DNA of 21,817 nt from NCBI GenBank assembly GCA_046757725.1, contig JBHHYU010000049.1, positions 1-21,817 of the forward strand, read 5' to 3'. Shown piece after piece: positions 15,979 through 21,817 of this stretch; the first letter of the stretch is position 1, and each line of letters opens with the position of its first letter. The notes beneath the pieces are model-generated. The model worked only from the letters and a program-made list of their open reading frames with translations. It was not told the origin of the DNA and did no database searches. Source of the stretch: JBHHYU01 sp046757725 (GTDB lineage: Bacteria; Desulfobacterota; Binatia; UBA9968). The position numbers and the translations under genes are program-made.

Positions 15979-16213
15979 CTAAGCGACTCCTTTCTGTTCC
16001 AGTCGGTTGAAGAGGTGTCAGAGAATCTCCTGACGAGATTTAGTAAAAGATTTCATATTAAAGAAGACGCTTCCGAATAAAATTATAACGACCACCAAAT
16101 CTGAATCCCGTGATCGACCTAAAGGCAGATCTATGAGTGAAGAGCTACGGCTTTTCCCTTTTGGAAACCCCATCGGTCATGTGCCCGTGCCAGGCCGCAG
16201 CATATTGTAATAA

Positions 16214-17212
16214 TCAAAGTTTCAACAAGCGCTTGGCATTTCCCTCAAGAATTTCCAGTTTTTCGGCCTCTGGACATTCCAATGCTTCAACCTTTTCAAC
16301 CGCCAACCAATCACCTAGCTTATAGGGGAAGTCCGTCCCAATCATCAGGTGGTCGGATCCTACCAGGCGCCTTAAATAGTCGAGGGTATCAGCGCGGTAG
16401 ACCAGCGTGTCGAAATAAAGGTTTTTAAGATAGGTGCTGGGCGGCGATGAGGCTTGGGCGGCACGAGATCCGGTTCGGACGGAGAAACCCTGATCGAAAC
16501 GGCCCAGGTGATAGGGGAAAAAACCCCCACCGTGAAGAACGCAAAGTTTCAAGTTTGGAAATCTATCAAACACTCCGCTATAGGTAAGATATCCCAAGGA
16601 GAGGGCGCTATCCGCTGGATTTCCACAGATCAACCGCAGTCCATAGGGCCCCATATGTTCTGCCCCCGCTACATCTTCGGGATGCATGACCACCAAAGCG
16701 TCTAATTCCTCCGCCTTTTGCCAGAAGGGATCGAATTCGTCGCTATTATAGTAACGCCCGTTCACGTTCGAGCCGATGTAACCACCTGAAAGTTTGAGTT
16801 GGACCATGGCATGTTCAAGCACCTTTGCAGCCCGAGCCGGATCCTGGAGAGGTACGGCGGCAAGCCCGACGAAACGGTCTGGATGCTGCCGAATGAGTTC
16901 CTTGATGCCTTCATTGTAGAGGTTGCACCACACTTCTCCCTTCTGCCCTTCCAGTCGAAACCCGATGCTTGCTGTGTGCGGCTCGAGTGCCGCAATCACG
17001 ATCTTTCCTGTCTCCATCATGGCAAGTCTGGACTCGAGTCCTAAGAGATCAGGTGGAAGCCTATTGCTTGGGCCACCCGCAATACTTAGAGTGGCATGGC
17101 CCTCTTTTGCTTCAGTTATTTCCACCCCCAGTGTCTTACCGTGCCGCTTCGCTTCCGCTACTAATCCTGGCGGAAGGTAGTGATGATGAATGTCAATCGC
17201 ACAGCTGGTCAT
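16214..17212 (-). CDS. Amidohydrolase family 2 protein (ACMSD-like decarboxylase/hydrolase)
   Basis: This 332-residue TIM-barrel protein matches the amidohydrolase-2/ACMSD group, whose members decarboxylate or hydrolyse aromatic and related acids with one zinc. The metal site looks complete: H9 and H11 (DIHHHYLP), H177 (VVMHPED), the catalytic-type H227 (VLHGGGFFPYH) and D294 (IGTDFPYK). The tail NAKRLLKL is typical. The length is normal for the family. It starts at ATG 17212, 31 bases after tctA, with GAAGAAGG about 12 bases upstream. A role as decarboxylase or hydrolase of the acid brought in by TctABC is inferred; the substrate is unknown. Confidence 0.88.
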   Translation of the reverse strand: MTSCAIDIHHHYLPPGLVAEAKRHGKTLGVEITEAKEGHATLSIAGGPSNRLPPDLLGLESRLAMMETGKIVIAALEPHTASIGFRLEGQKGEVWCNLYNEGIKELIRQHPDRFVGLAAVPLQDPARAAKVLEHAMVQLKLSGGYIGSNVNGRYYNSDEFDPFWQKAEELDALVVMHPEDVAGAEHMGPYGLRLICGNPADSALSLGYLTYSGVFDRFPNLKLCVLHGGGFFPYHLGRFDQGFSVRTGSRAAQASSPPSTYLKNLYFDTLVYRADTLDYLRRLVGSDHLMIGTDFPYKLGDWLAVEKVEALECPEAEKLEILEGNAKRLLKL

Positions 17213-17243
17213 AGGATTGATTTACCTTCTTCGTGGTGTTTTT

Positions 17244-18713
17244 CTATGAAAGCTTCTTTTTGATCATAGGGTAAAAGAGAACCACCAAGGTGATGACCAT
17301 AAGGACCACGACGCTGGTGTGCGTCAGCCATTCCGTTCCATAAGCGGCTGTGGAAATCCACAGGTTATTCTCAGCAATGCTTCCTAATACTAACCCGAGA
17401 ACAAAGGGTGGTCTGGGCCATTCGAAGAGAACCATGAAGTAGCCCAAAAGGCCAAAAATGATTGTAACCACGATATCGTTGAGACTGTTGTGTGCCGTAA
17501 AGGAGCCGAGGAAAACAAACATTAGCAGGAAAGGGATAAGTAATCCCCCGCGCACAAAGGTGATCTTCGCTAACTGATTCAAAAAAAGAAAGCTGGCGGC
17601 TGCCGTGACAATGTTGGCTATAACGAGGATCCATACCATTGCGAACGTGACATCCAGATGTTGGGCCAACATTTCAGGACCAGGGTTTAGGCCTACGAGC
17701 AGAAAAGCTCCCAAAAGGATCGCCATCGAAGCGCTTCCCGGAATTCCAAAAGCAACGGTGGGAATGAGATTTCCCCCTTCCTTAGAATTGTTTGCGGCGC
17801 CTGGTCCCAATACGCCCTCCACCGCTCCCTTGCCGAATCGACTCTGGTTCTTGGAACTTTGCACAGCATGACCGTAAGCCAGCCATTGGGATACGCCGCC
17901 TCCCAGACCGGGCAGGGCACCGATCAAAACACCGATCAGCCCGCATCGCATAGTTAGCCAGAAGTGACGGAATGTATCTCTGACGCCCTCCATGACTCCT
18001 TCCAGCTTTTCCACCTTATCTTCGACAATACTGGTTCCTCTCACGGCGAGATCGACAATCTCAGGAATTGCAAAAAGCCCTATGACAACCGGGATAAGGC
18101 TGAGCCCATCCCAGAGATAGAGAGTCCCAAGGGTATAGCGCAAGACACCCGTTTGCGGGTCTACACCAACCGTCGCAAGCAGCAGACCTATTCCCGCAGC
18201 CTGCAACCCCTTGAGCAGTGACTCTCCGCTAAGGGAAACAATAAAAGTAATACCGAGGATCGCGAGCATAAAGAGCTCTGGTGATGCGAAAAACAGGACT
18301 AGCGGACGCATGATGGGAATGGAGATGGCCAAAATGATAGCGCCTTCAATTCCGGCCACCAGTGAGCTCATCAGCGCGGCTCCCAAGGCACGGCCAGCCT
18401 CCCCTTTCTTGGCCATTGGGTAACCATCGATGATGGTGGCAGCAGCAGTTCCCTCACCGGGTATTCCAAAAAGGATAGAGGTTATATCCCCGGTGGTTCC
18501 GGTGATCGCGTGCATCCCCAGAAGGAAGGCGAAGGCGGAGATAGGCTCTTTGATTGTCCAGACAAAGGGAAGCATCAGGGCGAGCGTTGAAAGGCCTCCG
18601 AGCCCTGGAAGTATCCCAACGATAAAACCGACAGTAGCGCCGATGAGCAGAAAACCAAAGGCAGGCCAAGACAGGACCTGAGTCAGGCCGGCAATAAACG
18701 CGTCAAGGATCAT
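17244..18713 (-). CDS. tctA: Tripartite tricarboxylate transporter, large permease TctA
   Basis: This is the large membrane subunit (489 residues, about 12 helices) of a TTT system that imports organic acids captured by the periplasmic TctC. It shows the duplicated family motif GILPGLGG (N-terminal half) and GALPGLGG (C-terminal half), and paired FGIPGEGTA and FGIPGSAS sequences. TAGGAGG directly abuts ATG 18713 with no spacer; a GGAG seven bases before the ATG has better spacing but lies in the arm of a hairpin (18721-18740). The gene follows tctC by 74 bases and precedes the ACMSD-like amidohydrolase. The substrate cannot be read from sequence. Confidence 0.93.
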   Translation of the reverse strand: MILDAFIAGLTQVLSWPAFGFLLIGATVGFIVGILPGLGGLSTLALMLPFVWTIKEPISAFAFLLGMHAITGTTGDITSILFGIPGEGTAAATIIDGYPMAKKGEAGRALGAALMSSLVAGIEGAIILAISIPIMRPLVLFFASPELFMLAILGITFIVSLSGESLLKGLQAAGIGLLLATVGVDPQTGVLRYTLGTLYLWDGLSLIPVVIGLFAIPEIVDLAVRGTSIVEDKVEKLEGVMEGVRDTFRHFWLTMRCGLIGVLIGALPGLGGGVSQWLAYGHAVQSSKNQSRFGKGAVEGVLGPGAANNSKEGGNLIPTVAFGIPGSASMAILLGAFLLVGLNPGPEMLAQHLDVTFAMVWILVIANIVTAAASFLFLNQLAKITFVRGGLLIPFLLMFVFLGSFTAHNSLNDIVVTIIFGLLGYFMVLFEWPRPPFVLGLVLGSIAENNLWISTAAYGTEWLTHTSVVVLMVITLVVLFYPMIKKKLS

Positions 18714-18740
18714 CCTCCTACTCCGCGCTTACCGGCGGAG
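18714..18740 (-). promoter_or_regulatory. Hairpin overlapping the tctA ribosome-binding site
   Basis: On the minus strand CTCCGC and GCGGAG form a perfect 6-bp stem with an 8-base loop (18740-18721), followed by TAGGAGG and then ATG. The best-spaced Shine-Dalgarno, GGAG, is inside the 3' arm. Folding would lower tctA translation and could also protect the upstream tctC mRNA; both effects are inferred. Confidence 0.5.
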
Positions 18741-18787
18741 GCACTGAAAGTGTAAAACATCCACGTTAAAGACATGGAATGAGTCCC

Positions 18788-19849
18788 TTACTGGCCGATC
18801 AGTTTTTTTAGCCGACCTACGGCGTCGGGAGGCATAGAAAACACCTCTTTAGCCATGGTCTGAACCTGCTTCCCTGAAAGCATCTCTACCTTCATTCTCA
18901 GCTTCTTTGCCTCAGAAAGCGCTTTTGGGTCACTGAGGGCGGCTTTAAAAGCCTTACGCAGGATCAACACCCGGTCCCTAGGGACACCTGGCGGAGCGGC
19001 ATAAGGCTTACCAAAATTCGTGGCCCCGGCTAAGGTTATAAACTTGCGATCTCTTTCGGAGACACGATATTTTTTGGCCAGATCAAAAATGCTGGGAATT
19101 TCCGGGGCACGAGCCCAAGGTTTCTTTCCGGTTTGAAGCACATGCCAATCAAAGCCCTTTTTATGCCAGGTGAGAAACGGCTCCCGGCCAAAGTGGGGTG
19201 TGATTGACTGTGCCCGACAGACCACCTCACCTCGCTCCACCGCCAGGTCGATTTGTCGCCCTCCCCTGTATCCCAAGACCATTTTAAATTTAATCCCCAT
19301 CGTTTCCTCAAGGAGCTTTGGTATGAGATATCCGGAGTTTGCTCGACCTGTGGAACCGCATTTCGGCGGCTTACTTGCGTTTTTAATATCATCTATCGTT
19401 TTATAAGGACCGTCACTCCGCATATAGAGAACGTCAGGTGGTTGCTCTGGTGTACCAATCCAGTTGTATTTGGACCAGTCGTACCTCACTTCCTTGGTAC
19501 CCACCATCTGGTCGAAGAAGAGATTCTTATTGATCGTCGCGATAGTGAGACCATCGGGTCTTGCAATATTATACAGGTAATTGGCAGCGATTCTGGATCC
19601 CGCGCCCGGCATATTTTGGACGACGATGTCGGGCTTTCCCGGGATATATTTTCCCATATGGCGAGCCAGCAGCCGGGCCCAGCGATCATAAAATCCCCCA
19701 GGAGTAAAACCCACGACGATTCTGATCGTTTTGCTCTTAAAAAACTTGCTTTCCGCCCAGACCTTTGGCGTCGTCCAGGTGCCCGATGCCAGGCACAGCA
19801 AAAGGGGAACGGTTAGCACTTTAAAAAGCATCTTAGTTTTCATACGCAT
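18788..19849 (-). CDS. tctC: TTT periplasmic solute-binding protein TctC (Bug family)
   Basis: This 353-residue extracytoplasmic receptor binds an organic acid and delivers it to TctA/TctB. A signal peptide runs to about A32 (basic MRMKTK, hydrophobic VLTVPLLLCLASG, then VWA before ESK). The mature protein starts with the family signature IRIVVGFTPGGFYDRWAR and VVQNMPGAGSRIAANYL, which line the ligand pocket in Bug proteins. The length is slightly above the usual 320 residues. GGAGGT lies five bases before ATG 19849, a strong site consistent with high expression. It sits between tctB and tctA, an order different from the common C-B-A. Confidence 0.93.
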   Translation of the reverse strand: MRMKTKMLFKVLTVPLLLCLASGTWTTPKVWAESKFFKSKTIRIVVGFTPGGFYDRWARLLARHMGKYIPGKPDIVVQNMPGAGSRIAANYLYNIARPDGLTIATINKNLFFDQMVGTKEVRYDWSKYNWIGTPEQPPDVLYMRSDGPYKTIDDIKNASKPPKCGSTGRANSGYLIPKLLEETMGIKFKMVLGYRGGRQIDLAVERGEVVCRAQSITPHFGREPFLTWHKKGFDWHVLQTGKKPWARAPEIPSIFDLAKKYRVSERDRKFITLAGATNFGKPYAAPPGVPRDRVLILRKAFKAALSDPKALSEAKKLRMKVEMLSGKQVQTMAKEVFSMPPDAVGRLKKLIGQ

Positions 19850-19904
19850 AGTCCACCTCCCAATATTTTTTTTGCTATTATGAAATCATTGTCAGGATCT
19901 CCAC

Positions 19905-20387
19905 CTACAGTCCCATCCAGAGATAGATTTGTCCTTCGGGTGACGGCACGCGGAGAAGTTGCTCAAAAAGTCCCCAGTAAATAAACCACGCTCCTGCCGT
20001 TAGTATCGCAGTTAAAGGCCATCTCTCTCGTGCTTCTAGTTTAAGGTAAAGAAAGACCACGAGAGGAATGCTTAAAGAAAAACCAAGGAGCCAAACAGCT
20101 GTCAGGAAACCAAGAATACAGGAAAAAATTTTGCCCGTGCGCCATCTAGCCAGGACCGGATCAATACCTTTAGCAAATTGGAAATCAACCGGAGCGGTCT
20201 CTGAAGATGTCGTGATCTTACCTTTTAATTCCATCCCTAAATGGACTGCCGCAATCAACAGCATCGGAATCCCTATAACCCATGGATAAAGCCGTGCCTG
20301 CAGCTTCCACTCTTTCGCTTCCCAGACAAAAAAGGCAAAAAACACAAGGACAATTAAATCAAAAATGATCTGTGGTTTAAGCTTCAC
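19905..20387 (-). CDS. tctB: Tripartite tricarboxylate transporter, small permease TctB
   Basis: The 160-residue protein is the small membrane subunit of the TTT system. It has four hydrophobic segments (about 8-22, 33-50, 88-112 and 124-145), the normal layout of TctB, and a hydrophilic loop in the middle. ARLYPWVIGIPMLL after the first helix is family-like. It starts at GTG 20387 with a poor ribosome site, only 14 bases after the amidohydrolase stop, so translation is probably coupled to that gene. tctC follows after 55 bases. Confidence 0.88.
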   Translation of the reverse strand: MKLKPQIIFDLIVLVFFAFFVWEAKEWKLQARLYPWVIGIPMLLIAAVHLGMELKGKITTSSETAPVDFQFAKGIDPVLARWRTGKIFSCILGFLTAVWLLGFSLSIPLVVFLYLKLEARERWPLTAILTAGAWFIYWGLFEQLLRVPSPEGQIYLWMGL

Positions 20388-20401
20388 TTAAATGGACCTA
20401 T

Positions 20402-21412
20402 TTAACTATTCCACCCATAAAGTCTCTTGGCGTTGTCATTGAGGAGTTTCCGTTTGAAGCCCTCTGTGATGTCCTTGCGGCCCCGGATCGTGGAGACTGC
20501 GTTGGGAAACAATCCATCCCAATGAGGATAATCTGAAGCAAAGATAATCTGGTCTTCACCTGTCCTTTCGACCGCATACGGCAGCGTGGCCTCTTCGGGT
20601 TCCGCGGCATAGAACCAATTGCCGTTGACCATGTACTCACTGGGCTTGGCCTTTAGCAGAGGCGCCTCCGACTTTCTATGTTCCCATTCTTCGTCCATTC
20701 TATCCATCCAATAGGGAACCCATCCACTGCCGCATTCCAGAAAGGCAACTCTCAGTTTGGGAAACTTTTCCGGCACCCCTCCATACATCAGTGCCGCACA
20801 GTCCAGTAAAGTCTCAAACGGACGGCCTATTGTGTGCTTAAATAGAAATGTGTCAAAGCGTATTTCCCCGGCAGGACCTGATCTAGCGTTATGGACCAGT
20901 AGCGGAACGTTGAGACGCTGCAGCTCTTCGTAGATGGGCCAAATTTCGGGCTCACCCAGATGGTGTTTCATGCCGAAAGAACCTACTGTTATTCCCACAA
21001 GTCCGAGCTTTGTGATTGCACGGTTGACTTCTTCCACCGCAGCCGGCACATTTTGGAATGGAACCAGCCCGACTGCTTTCAGCCTAGAACTTTCATTACA
21101 AACGCTTGCAATCCAGCTATTGTACCCTCGGGCGAAAGCGATTGCGTAGTCCTTTTCGGGCAGTCGGTTGACGGCAAATCCACCGGTGGGAAAGAGTACA
21201 GAGAGATCAATACCTTCCCTATCCATATCCTTTAGGCGAGTCGGCACATCCTGGGTATACAGCCCGAGTGTTCCGAACATGCTGGCGTCCCATTCATCGC
21301 TTGGGAGAAGCGCCCCTTTCCTCCTGCAATAGGGCTCTTCCATATGGGCACGAATATCGGCATCTCGGTCTCGAACGTGTCCGTCTGCATCGATGATTTT
21401 TGCTTCCGTCAT
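20402..21412 (-). CDS. Amidohydrolase family 2 protein with variant metal site
   Basis: This 336-residue protein has the PF04909 TIM-barrel pattern but differs from the ACMSD-like neighbour. The N-terminal motif is IIDADGHV (D8, D10, H12) instead of DxHxH. H174 is in LLVHNARSGP, the HGGG position reads LECGSGW (E226), and the final Asp is D294 in ASDYPHWDG. Such DADGH members are common in bacteria, and most have no known reaction. The tail NDNAKRLYGW is typical. It heads the minus-strand operon with tctBCA, starting at ATG 21412 with AGGGGAT upstream. Decarboxylation or hydrolysis of the transported acid is possible. The two amidohydrolases share little sequence beyond the motifs and probably do different steps. 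Confidence 0.87.
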   Translation of the reverse strand: MTEAKIIDADGHVRDRDADIRAHMEEPYCRRKGALLPSDEWDASMFGTLGLYTQDVPTRLKDMDREGIDLSVLFPTGGFAVNRLPEKDYAIAFARGYNSWIASVCNESSRLKAVGLVPFQNVPAAVEEVNRAITKLGLVGITVGSFGMKHHLGEPEIWPIYEELQRLNVPLLVHNARSGPAGEIRFDTFLFKHTIGRPFETLLDCAALMYGGVPEKFPKLRVAFLECGSGWVPYWMDRMDEEWEHRKSEAPLLKAKPSEYMVNGNWFYAAEPEEATLPYAVERTGEDQIIFASDYPHWDGLFPNAVSTIRGRKDITEGFKRKLLNDNAKRLYGWNS

Positions 21413-21520
21413 GATTATCCCCTATCGATTAACCAAAGTTTTGCATTTAGTAAGCTAATCTTTTTCTTTGGTGTTTTAAGAGAACCTCACCTATTGACTT
21501 TACCATTACCCAGCCGCGCT

Positions 21521-21558
21521 CGTATTTCGGATAAGCGATTTCCTCGAGGCGTATTTCG
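21521..21558. repeat. Direct repeat pair CGTATTTCG upstream of the operon
   Basis: CGTATTTCG occurs at 21521-21529 and again at 21550-21558, 29 bases start to start, with a CCTCGAGG palindrome between. The pair is about 110-145 bases upstream of the amidohydrolase start, a position suited to a tandem operator. Regulation is inferred only. Confidence 0.35.
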
Positions 21559-21808
21559 TTAAAGGCATAGGTTAACCAGTTTCATGGGTGACCGTCCTGT
21601 AAGTCTTTCACCGCTTATCACAGAGTCCTTCAAGAGGTCAATGGCATCCGCCCCACGGCTCTTTTCATGCCCTTCATAGACGTGGTAAGAGGAGTCAACC
21701 CAAAGAAGTTCCGGCTAAACAGTCATCGTTTTCTTCTAGATTTAGGGGTCGGTCCACAATACAGATTCTGCTGAAAAACCCCTCTACCGTTTTTTCCGGT
21801 TGTTTTTC
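21559..21808 (-). pseudogene. Possible frame-broken gene remnant
   Basis: Two minus-strand frames look protein-coding. The first (about 21805 to 21695) reads EKTVEGFFSRICIVDRPLNL then EENDDCLAGTSLG and a stop. The second (stop at 21559-21561) reads VDSSYHVYEGHEKSRG then ADAIDLLKDSVISGERL and TGRSPMKLVNLCL. The second takes over close to where the first ends, as expected for a single gene with a frameshift near 21697-21714. An ATG at 21726 in the second frame is followed by TAG three codons later. I recognise no family. Confidence 0.3.
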
Positions 21809-21817
21809 TTAGGACGT

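Larger units (their letters stand above)
21413..21817. other. Upstream region of the tct/amidohydrolase operon
   Basis: About 400 bases precede the operon start at 21412. The near part is AT-rich and should hold the promoter, but I see no convincing -35/-10 pair. Two direct repeats of CGTATTTCG lie at 21521-21529 and 21550-21558. Beyond them (21559-21808) are two overlapping protein-like frames that look like a broken gene. Confidence 0.45.

Noticed and set aside
16082..16087. TATAAT on the minus strand upstream of the M24 gene
   Set aside because: No matching -35 box lies at 16-18 bases, so a promoter is not claimed.
1..21817. CRISPR arrays, tRNA or rRNA genes, prophage or defence genes
   Set aside because: No regularly spaced repeats, no cloverleaf or rRNA-like sequence, and no phage or defence protein motifs were found.

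Overview
The window reads as chromosomal DNA of a Gram-negative-type, probably uncultured, aerobic heterotrophic bacterium of moderate GC. Pointers are a ctaG-type cytochrome oxidase assembly gene, a LolD/FtsX-type exporter, and a tripartite tricarboxylate transporter (TTT) with amidohydrolases. Soil and groundwater lineages such as NC10, Rokubacteria, Tectomicrobia or deltaproteobacteria-like groups would fit, but there is no rRNA, tRNA or phylogenetic marker and this placement is inference.

Left part (1-4139, mostly + strand). The window opens inside a ctaG gene. A complete 1.4-kb IS3-family element (563-1968) has split it. The element has 26-bp imperfect inverted repeats, orfA/orfB with an A8G frameshift signal, and a 3-bp TGT target duplication. 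The missing 3' end of ctaG resumes in frame behind the element (1972-2069). A 0.56-kb gap with a good sigma70-type promoter leads to an ArnT/PMT-like family-39 glycosyltransferase.

Middle part. On the minus strand are an RlmD-type 23S rRNA m5U methyltransferase, an unrecognised 81-residue protein, and a DUF763 protein with a helix-hairpin-helix motif. On the plus strand a compact unit holds a DUF309 protein, a LolD-like ATPase and an 860-residue double-FtsX permease. A 0.5-kb gap follows with a hairpin leader and a possible 34-residue membrane peptide.

Right part (11548-21412, all minus strand). A NodIJ-like ABC-2 exporter pair lies downstream of what looks like a catabolic unit. In transcription order the unit is: amidohydrolase with variant metal site, tctB, tctC, tctA, ACMSD-type amidohydrolase with intact metal site, an M24 'Xaa-Pro peptidase-like' protein that has lost most metal ligands, and an MFS carrier. 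A terminator-like hairpin (13292-13318) separates this unit from the ABC exporter. The simplest model is uptake of an organic (perhaps aromatic) acid by TctABC, with processing by the two amidohydrolases and the M24 protein; the substrate is unknown. A hairpin holding the better-spaced tctA ribosome-binding site suggests the binding protein is made in excess of the permease. The far right end (21559-21808) carries protein-like, frame-broken sequence that looks like a decayed gene.
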